Assembly: GCF_016427565.1 (NCBI RefSeq)
Contig: NZ_JAELXT010000002.1
Span: 62,001-126,000, forward strand
DNA: 64,000 bases
Reading direction: 5' to 3'
Source: Microvirga splendida
GTDB lineage: Bacteria; Pseudomonadota; Alphaproteobacteria; Rhizobiales; Beijerinckiaceae
Below, piece by piece: positions 36,686-46,425 of the stretch. The position numbers and the translations under genes are program-made. The notes below the pieces were generated by a model. It was not told the origin of the DNA, searched no databases, and worked only from the letters and a program-made list of their open reading frames with translations. Position 1 is the stretch's first letter. Every line of letters begins with the position of its first letter.

Positions 36686-37276
36686 ATGGCCGCGACATCC
36701 GATCACCAGCGCAAGATGAACCGCACGGCCATCGCCTGCGTCGGCATCGTCGTGGGCATGGTCGGCCTCGCCTATGCGTCCGTTCCCCTCTACGACCTTT
36801 TCTGCAAGGTCACGGGCTTCGGCGGCACACCGATCGCCGTCGACAGCAACAGCTCGCAGGTGATGGACCGGACGATCTCCGTCCGCTTCGACTCCAATGT
36901 GGCGCCCGGGCTGAACTGGCGCTTCTCGCCGGAGAAGCCCGAGGTCAGGGTCAAGCTCGGCGAGACCACGACGGTCCTCTACAAGGTCACCAACACCGGC
37001 GACAAGCCGAGCACGGGCATCGCAACCTACAACGTGCAGCCCGACCTCGCCGGCACCTACTTTTCCAAGCTCGAATGCTTCTGCTTCACCGAGCAGACCC
37101 TGCAGCCGGGCGAAACCCTGGAATCTGCGGTCGTCTTCTACGTCGATCCCCGCCTCGCGCAGGATCGCGACGTGAAGGACCTGTCATCCATCACCCTCTC
37201 CTACACCTACTTCCCCTCCAAGGGGGGCAAGCCGGTGGCGGAGGTGACATCATCCACCACACCCATCTCGCAATAA
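36686..37276 (+). CDS. ctaG: Cytochrome c oxidase assembly protein CtaG (Cox11 type)
   Basis: Delivers copper to the CuB site of subunit I. The 196-residue protein has one N-terminal transmembrane helix (about residues 12-34), a VPLYDLFCKVTGFGGTP segment just after it, and a periplasmic immunoglobulin-like domain. The copper motif is CFCFTEQTL. ATG 36686 follows GAGGA directly; the stop of the CoxF-like gene is 8 bp upstream. Confidence 0.96.
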   Translation: MAATSDHQRKMNRTAIACVGIVVGMVGLAYASVPLYDLFCKVTGFGGTPIAVDSNSSQVMDRTISVRFDSNVAPGLNWRFSPEKPEVRVKLGETTTVLYKVTNTGDKPSTGIATYNVQPDLAGTYFSKLECFCFTEQTLQPGETLESAVVFYVDPRLAQDRDVKDLSSITLSYTYFPSKGGKPVAEVTSSTTPISQ

Positions 37277-37344
37277 GACACGTGACAAGCTGGGCGGAAA
37301 CGTCCTAAAGCGAGTTCACCTTCGAGGTACGGAGACGACACGAA

Positions 37345-38202
37345 ATGGCCGAGGCCCACGCCAAGAACCACGATTACCACATCCTTGAACCGAGCCCGTG
37401 GCCGCTCATCGGCGCGGTCAGCGCCTTCCTGATGGCGACCGGCTTCGTGACCTGGTGGAGGGACATGCACATCGCCGGCCTGGATATCGGCGGCTTCATC
37501 TTCGGCGCGGGCATCATCGGCGTGCTCTACACGATGCTGTCCTGGTGGACCGACGTGGTGAAGGAAGCCAATACCGGCTCGCACACCCGCGTCGTTCAGC
37601 TTCACCACCGCTACGGCATGATCATGTTCATCGCCTCCGAGGTGATGTTCTTCGCCGCCTGGTTCTGGGCCTATTTCGACGCCGCTCTCTATGCCAACGA
37701 CCCGCAGCTCTACTCGCGCGTCGAGGCGCTCGGCGGCGTGTGGCCTCCGCGGGGCATCGAGACCTTCGATCCGTGGCACCTGCCGCTCCTCAACACGCTG
37801 ATCCTGCTCACGTCCGGCACCACGGTCACCTGGGCGCACCATGCGCTCCTGCACAATGACCGCCAGGGCCTGAAGGCCGGTCTGTGGCTCACGGTGATCC
37901 TGGGCGCCCTGTTCAGCTGCGTGCAGGTCTATGAGTACACCCACGCGGCCTTCGGCTTCAGCGGCAACATCTACGGCGCCACCTTCTTCATGGCGACCGG
38001 CTTCCACGGCTTCCACGTGCTCATCGGCACGATCTTCCTGGCCGTCTGCCTCCTGCGCGCCTATCGCGGCGACTTCACGCCCCAGCAGCATCTCGGCTTC
38101 GAGTTCGCCGCCTGGTACTGGCACTTCGTCGACGTGGTGTGGCTCTTCCTCTTCGCCGCCATCTACGTGTGGGGCTACGGCGGAAGCGGCGCCGGCCACT
38201 AA
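37345..38202 (+). CDS. ctaE: Cytochrome c oxidase subunit III
   Basis: Structural subunit of the aa3 oxidase (285 aa, seven transmembrane helices). It begins [21 protein letters not shown] and has [22 protein letters not shown] (as two adjacent blocks). The C-terminal [21 protein letters not shown] is diagnostic. Together with ctaC and ctaD it completes the three-subunit core. Confidence 0.98.
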   Translation: MAEAHAKNHDYHILEPSPWPLIGAVSAFLMATGFVTWWRDMHIAGLDIGGFIFGAGIIGVLYTMLSWWTDVVKEANTGSHTRVVQLHHRYGMIMFIASEVMFFAAWFWAYFDAALYANDPQLYSRVEALGGVWPPRGIETFDPWHLPLLNTLILLTSGTTVTWAHHALLHNDRQGLKAGLWLTVILGALFSCVQVYEYTHAAFGFSGNIYGATFFMATGFHGFHVLIGTIFLAVCLLRAYRGDFTPQQHLGFEFAAWYWHFVDVVWLFLFAAIYVWGYGGSGAGH

Positions 38203-38229
38203 GCCGCTCGTCAAACAGCAAATCGGCAG

Positions 38230-38249
38230 GGGCGGCTTCACGGCCGCCC
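38230..38249 (+). terminator. Hairpin after ctaE
   Basis: GGGCGGC and GCCGCCC with loop TTCACG, 28 bp after the ctaE stop, followed by CTTCGCATTTT. The stem is identical to the one after ctaD. Confidence 0.5.
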
Positions 38250-38314
38250 TTCGCATTTTGGGGCTCCCGTCCCCATCTGTCGGTGACCCGCACCGGCCCA
38301 ACCGGAGAAAAGCC

Positions 38315-38686
38315 GTGGCTCACGATCCGTCCACCCCCTCGCCCATCTCGACAGGCCTCAAGGGGCTGTGCCCCCGCTGCGGCAAGGGGCATGTGTTCAA
38401 GGGCTTCCTCACGGTTCAGCCGAAATGCGAGGTCTGCGGCCTCGACCTCGCCTTCACCGACACGGGCGATGGCCCGGCGTTCTTCGTCATGTCCTTCGTG
38501 GGCATCGTGGTGGTGGCCCTGGCGCTGTGGGCCGAGTTCACCTACGAGCCGCCGATCTGGCTCCATCTCGTCATGTGGACGGCGCTCAGCATCGTCCTGA
38601 GCCTCCTGCTGGTGCGGCCGCTCAAGGGCGTTCTGATGAACCTGCAATATCACCACAAGGCCGAGGAAGGGCGCTTCGAGAAGTGA
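38315..38686 (+). CDS. DUF983 zinc-ribbon membrane protein
   Basis: A 123-residue protein with an N-terminal zinc ribbon (CPRCGKGHVF and CEVCGLD, two CxxC pairs) followed by two transmembrane helices. DUF983 genes sit between ctaE and SURF1 in most alphaproteobacterial oxidase clusters, so a role in oxidase assembly is likely but undescribed. GTG 38315 follows GGAG with good spacing. Its stop overlaps the SURF1 start (GTGA). Confidence 0.9.
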   Translation: MAHDPSTPSPISTGLKGLCPRCGKGHVFKGFLTVQPKCEVCGLDLAFTDTGDGPAFFVMSFVGIVVVALALWAEFTYEPPIWLHLVMWTALSIVLSLLLVRPLKGVLMNLQYHHKAEEGRFEK

Positions 38687-39450
38687 CCGCCTTCCGCCTG
38701 CACAAGGGTCGATCCCTCCTCGTTCCGGGCCTCGCGGCTCTGGTGGCGCTTGCCATCCTGATCGGCCTGGGCACCTGGCAGCTCCAGCGCAAGGCCTGGA
38801 AGGAAAGCCTGATCGCCCAGATCGAGACCCGCGCCTACGGCGAGCCCGGCGCCATCCTGCCGGAAGCGGAGTGGCCCACCTGGCGCGCCGACCAGGACGA
38901 GTTCCGGAAGGTGCGGGTGACCGGCACCTTCCTCCACGCGTTCGAGGCCCCGGTCTACGGCCTTGCCCGCGGCGAGCGGCAGGGGGCACCGATCCAGGGC
39001 TATTACCTGATCACGCCCCTCAAGCTCGCATCGGGCGCCATCGTGATGGTCAACCGCGGCTTCGTGCCGACGGACCTGCGCGATCCGGCCACCCGCCCCG
39101 AGAGCCAGCCCCAGGGCGAGGTCACGGTCACCGGCCTCGTGCGGGCGCCGGAGATCCGCAATCCCTTCACGCCCAACGACGACCCGGCCGGCAACCGATG
39201 GTTCGCCCGCGATCCCCAAGCCATGGCGGCGGCCCGCAATCTCGAGCGCGTCGCCCCGTTCCTGATCGACGCGGATGCGAGCCCGAACCCGGGCGGCTGG
39301 CCCCGGGGCGGGCAGACGCCCCTGACCCTGCCGAACAACCACCTGCAATACGCGGTCACCTGGTACGGCATCGCCCTCACCCTGGTCGGCGTCTTCGTGG
39401 CCTTCGCCTGGCGGCGTCTGAAGGAGCCGGACTCAGGGGTGCTGAAATAG
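38683..39450 (+). CDS. SURF1-family cytochrome oxidase assembly protein
   Basis: SURF1 proteins help insert heme a into subunit I. The 255-residue protein has the classic layout: an N-terminal transmembrane helix (LVPGLAALVALAILIGLGTW), the sequence WQLQRKAWKESLI, a central periplasmic domain (IVMVNRGFVPTDLRD), and a C-terminal transmembrane helix (HLQYAVTWYGIALTLVGVF). GTG 38683 overlaps the DUF983 stop. The last 18 bases overlap the end of the convergent gene at 39433. Confidence 0.94.
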   Translation: MTAFRLHKGRSLLVPGLAALVALAILIGLGTWQLQRKAWKESLIAQIETRAYGEPGAILPEAEWPTWRADQDEFRKVRVTGTFLHAFEAPVYGLARGERQGAPIQGYYLITPLKLASGAIVMVNRGFVPTDLRDPATRPESQPQGEVTVTGLVRAPEIRNPFTPNDDPAGNRWFARDPQAMAAARNLERVAPFLIDADASPNPGGWPRGGQTPLTLPNNHLQYAVTWYGIALTLVGVFVAFAWRRLKEPDSGVLK

Positions 39451-39789
39451 AAAGAACAGGCCGAAGCCGAGGATGATCAGCCCGGCGCTCACCACCTTGG
39501 CGGGGAACAGCCATTTCAGGAGCGTCTGCGTCTCCGCCCGGTGCCCCGCCTTCTCGGCGCGGCTCATCCGCTCCCTGGCCTTGAACTGCTCGGCATAGAG
39601 CGAGGTCGTCATGGAATGGCTGACCGCCCCGTCCTTCTCCAGCTCGATGCGCTGGGCCATGAGCCCGATGATGAGGCCGAGAACGCCCAGGCCGATGAAG
39701 CCCGCGAGCAGGAAAGCCCCTATCACGACGCCCGCCAGCACACCCACCAGAATGGGAAGCAGGATCCAGTCGATCCGTGTCATGCGCAT
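39433..39789 (-). CDS. Small predicted membrane protein, unknown
   Basis: A 118-residue protein with two adjacent N-terminal transmembrane helices (about residues 8-46: LLPILVGVLAGVVIGAF and IGLGVLGLIIGLMAQ), a charged middle and a third helix near the C-terminus (VVSAGLIILGFGLFFLF). I do not recognise a family. GAGGA lies before the ATG. Its 3' end overlaps the SURF1 gene on the other strand by 18 bp. Confidence 0.65.
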   Translation of the reverse strand: MRMTRIDWILLPILVGVLAGVVIGAFLLAGFIGLGVLGLIIGLMAQRIELEKDGAVSHSMTTSLYAEQFKARERMSRAEKAGHRAETQTLLKWLFPAKVVSAGLIILGFGLFFLFQHP

Positions 39790-40026
39790 AAGTCCGGTCC
39801 TCTTCGTGGAAGGTGAGCTTGGCTTCCGGCCCTGTCTATTATACCATAGCTTCCATGTTCACGCTTCTCACGACCGTAGCCCATCTCACTATGCGCCTTG
39901 CAGGGCGTAGGGGAGAGGCTTTGCGCGTCTAGGACAAGCGTCGAGCATTCCCCGAAAGCCCTGCGGAGACGAGCAGGGCTTCTTGAAGGGTTCGGTTCGC
40001 CTCCGCCTCATCCAGAGGAGAGCGAT

Positions 40027-40557
40027 ATGAGCCTTCAGCCTGAAATTCACCCACCCAGTTCCGCCGACGACATCGTCATCCGCGCGGCGCGCCCCGGTGA
40101 CTGCGAAGGCATCGCGGCGCTGGGCAACATGCCCGGCTATCGCTGGGGCACCCTGCGCCTGCCCTACCAGACACCCGAAGCGACCCGGAAGTGGCTCGAG
40201 GGGATCAACCCGGCCAACAATGTCAGCCTCGTGGTGGAGAAGGACGGCCGGATCATCGGCAACGGCGGCTTCGAGCGCCTCCAGGGGCGACGCGCCCATG
40301 TGGCCTATCTCGGCATGGGCCTGCACGACGATTTCCATGGCCGTGGCATCGGCTCCCGGCTGCTGCGCGAGATCATCACCATCGCCGACGATTGGCTCAA
40401 CCTGAGGCGCATCGAACTGACGGTCTATGTGGACAACGCCCCGGCCATCGCGCTCTACAAGCGCAACGGTTTCGAGACCGAGGGCACGCACAGGGATTTC
40501 GCCTTCCGGGGCGGCGCCTTCGTCGATGCCTACGCGATGGCCCGTGTAAAAGCCTGA
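40027..40557 (+). CDS. GNAT-family N-acetyltransferase
   Basis: A 176-residue GNAT enzyme that transfers an acetyl group from acetyl-CoA to an amine. Seen: IRAARPGDCEGIAAL at the start of the fold, YLGMGLHDDFHGRGIGSRLLREI (acetyl-CoA site with the R/Q-x-x-G-x-G/A variant GRGIGS), and IELTVYVDNAPAIALYKRNGFETEG at the end. It resembles acyltransferases of the RimJ/RimL or YhhY type, but the substrate cannot be named. ATG 40027 follows GAGGAG. thrC follows after 75 bp. Confidence 0.88.
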   Translation: MSLQPEIHPPSSADDIVIRAARPGDCEGIAALGNMPGYRWGTLRLPYQTPEATRKWLEGINPANNVSLVVEKDGRIIGNGGFERLQGRRAHVAYLGMGLHDDFHGRGIGSRLLREIITIADDWLNLRRIELTVYVDNAPAIALYKRNGFETEGTHRDFAFRGGAFVDAYAMARVKA

Positions 40558-40632
40558 TCTCTGCGACCGGATGCGGCTTGCCGTGTCCGGTCCATGACCA
40601 TAATGTCCGGCCGAATTTCCAGGAGATCGACA

Positions 40633-42048
40633 TTGCTCCATGTCTCGACCCGGGGGGAAGCCCCTGCGCTCGGCTTCACTGACGCCCTGCTGACCGGCCT
40701 CGCCCGGGACGGCGGCCTCTATCTGCCGCAAAGCTGGCCGAGCTTGACCGCCGAGACGATCAGCGGCTTCGCCGGCAAGCCCTATGCCGAGGTGGCGAAG
40801 GCCGTGCTCGGCCCCCTCGTCGACGGCGAGATTCCGGAAGACCAGCTCGGCCGCATGATCGACGAGTCCTACGCCTCGTTCCGTCACGCGGCGGTCTGCC
40901 CGCTCACCCAGCTCGGCGACAACCTGTTCGTGCTCGAGCTCTTCCACGGCCCCACGCTCGCCTTCAAGGACGTGGCCATGCAGCTGCTCGGGCGGCTGAT
41001 GGATCACGTGCTGAAAGCCCGCGGCGCCCGCGCGACCATCGTGGGCGCGACCTCGGGCGACACGGGCAGCGCTGCGGTCGAGGCGTTCAAGGGTCTCGAC
41101 CAGGTCGACATCTTCATCCTCTACCCGCACGGCCGCGTGTCGGACGTGCAGCGCCGGCAGATGACGGCAGTGGCCTCGCCCAACGTCCATGCGCTCGCGG
41201 TGGAAGGCACCTTCGATGACTGTCAGAACATGGTGAAGGCCATGTTCAACCATGCCCGCTTCCGCGACGAGCTGCAGCTCTCGGGCGTCAACTCCATCAA
41301 CTGGGCCCGCGTGGCGGCTCAAGCCGTCTACTACTTCACCGCCGCCGTGGCGCTGGGCGCGCCTCACCGCCCCGTGTCGTTCTCCGTGCCTACCGGCAAT
41401 TTCGGCGACATCCTCGCCGGTTGGGTCGCCAAGCGCATGGGGCTGCCCATCGAGCGGCTGATGATCGGCACCAACGCCAACGACATCCTGGCCCGCACCC
41501 TCGGCTCGGGGTCCTACGAGATCAAGGGCGTGCATCCCACGACCTCGCCCTCCATGGACATCCAGATCTCGTCCAATTTCGAGCGCCTGCTGTTCGAGGC
41601 CTATGGCCGCAATGACGAGGTGGTCCGCCGTCTCATGGCAAGCCTCAACCAGTCCCGCGCCTTCCTCATCGACGCGGAGCCGCTCGCCCGCATCCGCGAG
41701 GAGTTTGCGGCCGAGGCCGTGAACGAGGACAATGTGATCGCCGAGATGGCCGAGACCTATCGCAGCACCGGCTATGTGCTCGACCCGCACAGCGCCGTCG
41801 GCACCCGCGCCGGCCGCGCCCTGTTGAAGCAGAACCCGGAAACGCCCGTCGTGGCCCTGTCCACAGCCCATCCAGCCAAGTTCCCGGATGCGGTCGAGCG
41901 CGCGACGGGCCTGCGCCCCGCACTTCCGCCGCACATGGCTGATCTGATGGAGCGCAAGGAGAGCTTCACGATTCTTCCCAACGACCAGGCTGCGGTCGAG
42001 CGCTTCATCCGCGAGCGCGCGCGGGCTGTCAAAGGCGCTGCCGCATGA
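40633..42048 (+). CDS. thrC: Threonine synthase
   Basis: Makes threonine from O-phosphohomoserine with PLP, the last step of the pathway; thrB is also in this window. The 471-residue protein is the long (E. coli/yeast) type: VSTRGEAPALGFTDALLTGLARDG (in two blocks) at the N-terminus, the PLP lysine in PTLAFKDVAMQ (Lys112), and VGATSGDTGSAA for phosphate binding. The start is TTG 40633, which gives the family N-terminus and has AGGAG 8 bases upstream. The stop overlaps the next start (ATGA). Confidence 0.95.
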   Translation: MLHVSTRGEAPALGFTDALLTGLARDGGLYLPQSWPSLTAETISGFAGKPYAEVAKAVLGPLVDGEIPEDQLGRMIDESYASFRHAAVCPLTQLGDNLFVLELFHGPTLAFKDVAMQLLGRLMDHVLKARGARATIVGATSGDTGSAAVEAFKGLDQVDIFILYPHGRVSDVQRRQMTAVASPNVHALAVEGTFDDCQNMVKAMFNHARFRDELQLSGVNSINWARVAAQAVYYFTAAVALGAPHRPVSFSVPTGNFGDILAGWVAKRMGLPIERLMIGTNANDILARTLGSGSYEIKGVHPTTSPSMDIQISSNFERLLFEAYGRNDEVVRRLMASLNQSRAFLIDAEPLARIREEFAAEAVNEDNVIAEMAETYRSTGYVLDPHSAVGTRAGRALLKQNPETPVVALSTAHPAKFPDAVERATGLRPALPPHMADLMERKESFTILPNDQAAVERFIRERARAVKGAAA

Positions 42049-43328
42049 ACCAGCACTTCGTCCGCGAGAAGCGGATCGACATCACCACCCTGTCCAACGG
42101 CCTGATGGTCGCCACAGAGCGGATGCCCGAGATCGCCACCGCGACGCTCGGCGTCTGGGTCGGCACCGGCTCGCGCCACGAGCAGCCGCACGAGCACGGC
42201 CTGTCGCATCTGATCGAGCACATGGCGTTCAAGGGCACGGCGCGGCGCTCCGCCCGCCAGATCGCCGAGGACATCGAGAATGTGGGCGGCGACATCAACG
42301 CGGCGACCAGCGTCGAATACACAAGCTACACGGCGCGGGTTCTCGGCGAGAACGTGGACGTTGCCCTCGACGTGCTCGGCGACATCCTCATCCACTCGGC
42401 TTTTGAGGCGGGCGAGCTCGCCCGCGAGAAGGGCGTGATCCTGCAGGAATACGCCGCCGTCGAAGACACGCCCGACGATCTCATCTACGACGCCTTCATG
42501 GAAACCGCCTTCGCGGGCCAGGCGGTCGGCCGCCCGATCCTCGGCACGCCGGAGACCATCAAGAGCTTCGACGAGGCGACGATCCGCGCCTTCATGGCGC
42601 GGGAATACACGCCGGGCAAGATGGTGCTGGCCGCCGCAGGCGACGTGGAGCATGCCCGCATCGTCGATCTGGCCGAGCGCCTGTTCGGCGCCATGCCGAC
42701 TGTTCCGGCGCGCCAGCCCGAGTCCGGGCGTTACACGGGAGGCGAGCGTCGCATCTCCCGCAAGCTCGAACAGGCGAACCTCGTGCTCGGCCTGCCCGGC
42801 CTCTCGTTCAAGGATCCGAACTACTACGCGGCCCACCTCTTCGCCCACATGCTCGGCGGCGGCCTGACCTCGCGGCTCTGGCACGAGGTGCGCGAGACCC
42901 GCGGCCTCGCCTATTCCATCGATTCCTTCCACTGGCCCTTCTCCGATTGCGGCCTCTTCGGCGTCGGGGCCGGAACGGCGGGTGCGGACGTGCGCGAGCT
43001 GATGGACGTGACGCTCGCCTGCATGGTCCAGGCGACGCAGGACATCAGCGAGATCGAGCTGATCCGCGCCAAGGCGCAGATGAAGGTGGCCCTGCTCACC
43101 GCCCTGGAGACCCCCGGCGGCCGCATCGAACGCGTCGCCCGCCAGCTCCTGTCCTGGGGCCGTGTGGTCGGCAGCGACGAGATCGTCCGCAAGGTCGATG
43201 CCCTCGAGGTCGAGCATGTGCGCGAGGCGGGCCGCTCCCTGTTGCAGGGTGCGCCCACCCTGGCGGCGATCGGGCCGATCAAGGGGCTGCCGTCCCTGGA
43301 GAGCATCGCGTCCGGGCTTCGCAGCTGA
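42045..43328 (+). CDS. M16-family zinc peptidase (mitochondrial processing peptidase-like)
   Basis: A 427-residue pitrilysin-family metallopeptidase. The inverted zinc motif HLIEH lies at residues 55-59, with the glutamate ligand in the ENVDVALDVL...LAREKGVILQEYAAVEDTP region downstream. The C-terminal inactive-like half follows (LTSRLWHEVRETRGLAYSID). It is close to bacterial relatives of the beta subunit of the mitochondrial processing peptidase. It overlaps thrC by 4 bp, an arrangement conserved in alphaproteobacteria. Confidence 0.93.
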   Translation: MNQHFVREKRIDITTLSNGLMVATERMPEIATATLGVWVGTGSRHEQPHEHGLSHLIEHMAFKGTARRSARQIAEDIENVGGDINAATSVEYTSYTARVLGENVDVALDVLGDILIHSAFEAGELAREKGVILQEYAAVEDTPDDLIYDAFMETAFAGQAVGRPILGTPETIKSFDEATIRAFMAREYTPGKMVLAAAGDVEHARIVDLAERLFGAMPTVPARQPESGRYTGGERRISRKLEQANLVLGLPGLSFKDPNYYAAHLFAHMLGGGLTSRLWHEVRETRGLAYSIDSFHWPFSDCGLFGVGAGTAGADVRELMDVTLACMVQATQDISEIELIRAKAQMKVALLTALETPGGRIERVARQLLSWGRVVGSDEIVRKVDALEVEHVREAGRSLLQGAPTLAAIGPIKGLPSLESIASGLRS

Positions 43329-43384
43329 TTCTTTCCGCCGCATCTGCCCTTAGGGCATACCGGATCGTCCTCAATCCCGCCGCA

Positions 43385-43404
43385 AACGGGCCCCATGGCC
43401 CGTT
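43385..43404 (+). terminator. Hairpin after the M16 peptidase gene
   Basis: AACGGGCC and GGCCCGTT form a perfect 8-bp stem with loop CCAT, 57 bp after the stop codon. No U-tract. Confidence 0.5.
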
Positions 43405-43527
43405 CCAAGAACAACAATGAGTCCTGCGGACAAGTGGGGGCCTTTTCAGCCTTCGCCTTGCTCTCAAGCCTCCTGACCGGTACCAATCCTGTTCCATTGT
43501 TTTAGTACCGGACGAAAGACCGAAGCA

Positions 43528-46407
43528 TTGCGGATCGTATCTTTCGCCATAGCGCTTCTTCTGGCGACGTTCTTAGGAGCCGCTTGGCCGGCAACCGGCT
43601 GGGCCGTGGAATCCGTGCGCGTCGACCCCAAGATGAAGGCCATCGACCTCACCCCGGCCATCGAGCGCTACAACTCGGACGGGGACGAGATCCGTATTTC
43701 CACCGCCCCCGGGCGCGACGGCATCGTCCGCCGCATCGCCGTAAAGGCACGCGAGGCCGGCACCCGGCCGGACTGGATGGTCTTCGCGCTCACCAACGAC
43801 ACCGACGAGCAGATCGAGCGCCTCTTGGTCGCCCCGCACTTCCGTCTGACGGATTCCGGCGTGATCTGGCCCGATCTCGGCGCAACCCGCATCGCGGCGA
43901 TCACCGCGAGCCAGGGCATCCGGCCCGAGCGCGACGACGGCGAGGACGCCGACCTCTTCCTCATCACCCTCGATCCCGGCACCACCGTCACCTTCGTGGC
44001 GGAGCTGCGCTCCGAGAACCTGCCCCAGGTCCATCTGTGGGATGCGGATGCCTACAAGGACCGGGTCAACGGCCTCACCCTCTACAAGGGCATCATCATC
44101 GGCATCGCGGGGCTGCTCGCCCTGTTCCTCACCATCGTGTTCGTGGTGAAGGGCGCCCTGATCTTCCCGGCGGCGGCGGCACTGGCCTGGGCGGTGCTGG
44201 CCTATGCCTGCATCGATTTCGGCTTCTTCCAGCGCGTCTTCCCGATCACGGAGGCCACCGAGCAGATCTACCGCGCCGGCGCCGAGGCGGTGCTCGCGGC
44301 AACGCTCCTCGTCTTCCTCTTCGCCTATCTCAACCTCAACCGCTGGCACGTGCGCTACAGCCACGTCACGGCGTTCTGGCTCCTGTTCCTCGGGGGCCTC
44401 ATGGCGCTCGCCATCGTCGATCCTCCCATGGCCTCGGGTGTGGCCCGCATGTCCATCGCCGCGGTGGCCGGCATCGGCTTCGTGCTCGTGATCCATCTGG
44501 CGACGCACGGCTACGACCGCGCCGTGATGCTCGTTCCCACATGGCTGCTCCTGGTGGCCTGGGTCACGGCGGCGAGCTTCACCGTGGTCGGCCAGCTCTC
44601 CTCGGACCTCGTCCCCCCTGCCCTGGTCGGCGGCCTCGTGCTGGTCGTCATGCTCATCGGCTTCACGGTCATGCAGCATGCCTTCGCCGGCGGCGGCTTC
44701 GCCCGCGGCTTCGTCAACGACACCGAGCGCCGGGCGCTGGCGCTCACGGGGGCCGGCGACATCGTGTTCGACTGGGACGTGGTCTCCGACAACATCTTCG
44801 TCAGCCCCGAGGTCGAGCATCAGCTCGGGCTCAAGCGCGGCGCCCTGGAAGGCCCGGCCTCCGCCTGGCTCGACCTGATCCACCCCTTCGACAAGGATCG
44901 CTACCGGCTTGCACTCGACGCCGTCATCGAGCAGCGCCGCGGCCGCCTGTCCCAGGATTTCCGCCTGCGCTCCTCGACCGGCGCGCACCATTGGTTCCGT
45001 CTCAAGGCTCGCCCGGTGATCGGCTCCGACGGCGAGGTGCTGCGTATCGTCGGCACGCTTGCGGACGTGATGGACAGCAAGACCGCCGAGGAGCGCCTGC
45101 TGCACGACGCGGTGCACGACAACCTGACGAGCCTGCCGAACCGGCAGCTCTTCTACGACAGGCTGGAAGCGGCCCTGACCTATGCCAGCCAGGACGATTC
45201 CCTTCGCCCGACCGTCGTCGTCATCGACATCGACAAGCTGAAGGACGCCAATGCCACGGCCGGTTATGCGGCCGGCGACTCGATCCTGCTGACCCTGTCG
45301 CGCCGCCTCAGCCGCCTGCTGAAGCCCCAGGACACGCTGGCGCGCATTTCGGGCGACGAATTCGCGATCATCCTGCTCTCCGAGCGGGAGACCGACCGCA
45401 TCATCTCCTTCGCCGACATGGTCCGGCGCGTGGTCACGACGCCGTTCACCTATTCGGAGCGCGAGTTCTTCCTCACCGCCTCCATCGGCATCGCGCTGCA
45501 CGATCCGCAGATCGCCGCACGGCGCGAGGAGGTGCTGCGCAACGCCGAGATCGCCATGGCCCATGCACGGCGCAACGGCGGCGACCGAATCGAGGTGTTC
45601 CGGCCCACCATGCGGTCCGACCGCAGCGATCATTTCACAATGGAAACCGACCTGCGCCATGCCCTCGAACGGGGCGAGATGAAGGTGCTGTTCAAGCCCA
45701 TCGTGCGGCTGGAGGACCGGACCATCGCGGGCTTCGAGTCGATGCTGCGCTGGGATCACCCGCGCCTCGGACGCGTCGGCCCCGAGGACTTCATGTCGAT
45801 TGCCGAGGAAACCGGCCTCATCGTCAAGCTGAGCGTGTTCCTGCTCGAGCAGACCGGTCGCGAGCTTGCCGCCTGGCAGAACGCTCTCGAGGTGGAGCCG
45901 CCGATCTTCGCCAGCGTGAACATGTCGAGCCACCACCTGCTGCGGCACGACCTGCTGCAGGACGTGAAGACGGTGATCGCCCGCTCCGGCGTCATTCCCG
46001 GCACGCTCAAGATCGAGATGACGGAAAGTCTCGTGATGGAGAACCCGGAATACTCGGCGCAGATGCTCTCGCGCCTGCGTGACCTCGGCGCCGGCCTGTC
46101 GCTCGACGATTTCGGAACAGGCTATTCCGCCCTCTCCTACCTGCAGCGCTTCCCCTTCGACACGATCAAGGTGGACGAGTCCTTCGTGCGCCAGATGGCG
46201 GCGGGCAAGCCTGTCATCCTGCGCTCCATCGTCAAGATGGCGCACGAGCTCGGAATGGAGATCGTGGCGGAAGGCGCGGAGAGCGAATCCGAGGCAATCG
46301 AACTCTACCAGCTCGGCTGCGAATATGCCCAGGGTGCCGTCTTCGGCGAGCCCATGTCGACGCTCCAGGCGCGTCAGCTCGTGGGGGCTGCTCCCGCGGC
46401 GGCCTGA
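43528..46407 (+). CDS. Membrane GGDEF/EAL protein with 7TM sensor and PAS domain
   Basis: A 959-residue cyclic-di-GMP signalling protein. Order: signal peptide (1-27), periplasmic region (28-185), about seven transmembrane helices (190-390, 7TMR-DISM-like), PAS (about 405-525), GGDEF (about 535-695) and EAL (about 705-950). The GGDEF motif reads SGDEF and the inhibitory I-site RxxD reads KPQD. In the EAL domain the glutamate is kept (FESMLRW), as are the IEMTES and DDFGTGYSAL motifs, so phosphodiesterase activity is likely while cyclase activity and its feedback are uncertain. Start is TTG 43528, with no clear ribosome-binding site. It faces the YqgE gene, with convergent ends 18 bp apart. 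Confidence 0.9.
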   Translation: MRIVSFAIALLLATFLGAAWPATGWAVESVRVDPKMKAIDLTPAIERYNSDGDEIRISTAPGRDGIVRRIAVKAREAGTRPDWMVFALTNDTDEQIERLLVAPHFRLTDSGVIWPDLGATRIAAITASQGIRPERDDGEDADLFLITLDPGTTVTFVAELRSENLPQVHLWDADAYKDRVNGLTLYKGIIIGIAGLLALFLTIVFVVKGALIFPAAAALAWAVLAYACIDFGFFQRVFPITEATEQIYRAGAEAVLAATLLVFLFAYLNLNRWHVRYSHVTAFWLLFLGGLMALAIVDPPMASGVARMSIAAVAGIGFVLVIHLATHGYDRAVMLVPTWLLLVAWVTAASFTVVGQLSSDLVPPALVGGLVLVVMLIGFTVMQHAFAGGGFARGFVNDTERRALALTGAGDIVFDWDVVSDNIFVSPEVEHQLGLKRGALEGPASAWLDLIHPFDKDRYRLALDAVIEQRRGRLSQDFRLRSSTGAHHWFRLKARPVIGSDGEVLRIVGTLADVMDSKTAEERLLHDAVHDNLTSLPNRQLFYDRLEAALTYASQDDSLRPTVVVIDIDKLKDANATAGYAAGDSILLTLSRRLSRLLKPQDTLARISGDEFAIILLSERETDRIISFADMVRRVVTTPFTYSEREFFLTASIGIALHDPQIAARREEVLRNAEIAMAHARRNGGDRIEVFRPTMRSDRSDHFTMETDLRHALERGEMKVLFKPIVRLEDRTIAGFESMLRWDHPRLGRVGPEDFMSIAEETGLIVKLSVFLLEQTGRELAAWQNALEVEPPIFASVNMSSHHLLRHDLLQDVKTVIARSGVIPGTLKIEMTESLVMENPEYSAQMLSRLRDLGAGLSLDDFGTGYSALSYLQRFPFDTIKVDESFVRQMAAGKPVILRSIVKMAHELGMEIVAEGAESESEAIELYQLGCEYAQGAVFGEPMSTLQARQLVGAAPAAA

Positions 46408-46425
46408 CCGGTCCGCCGCGCCTGA

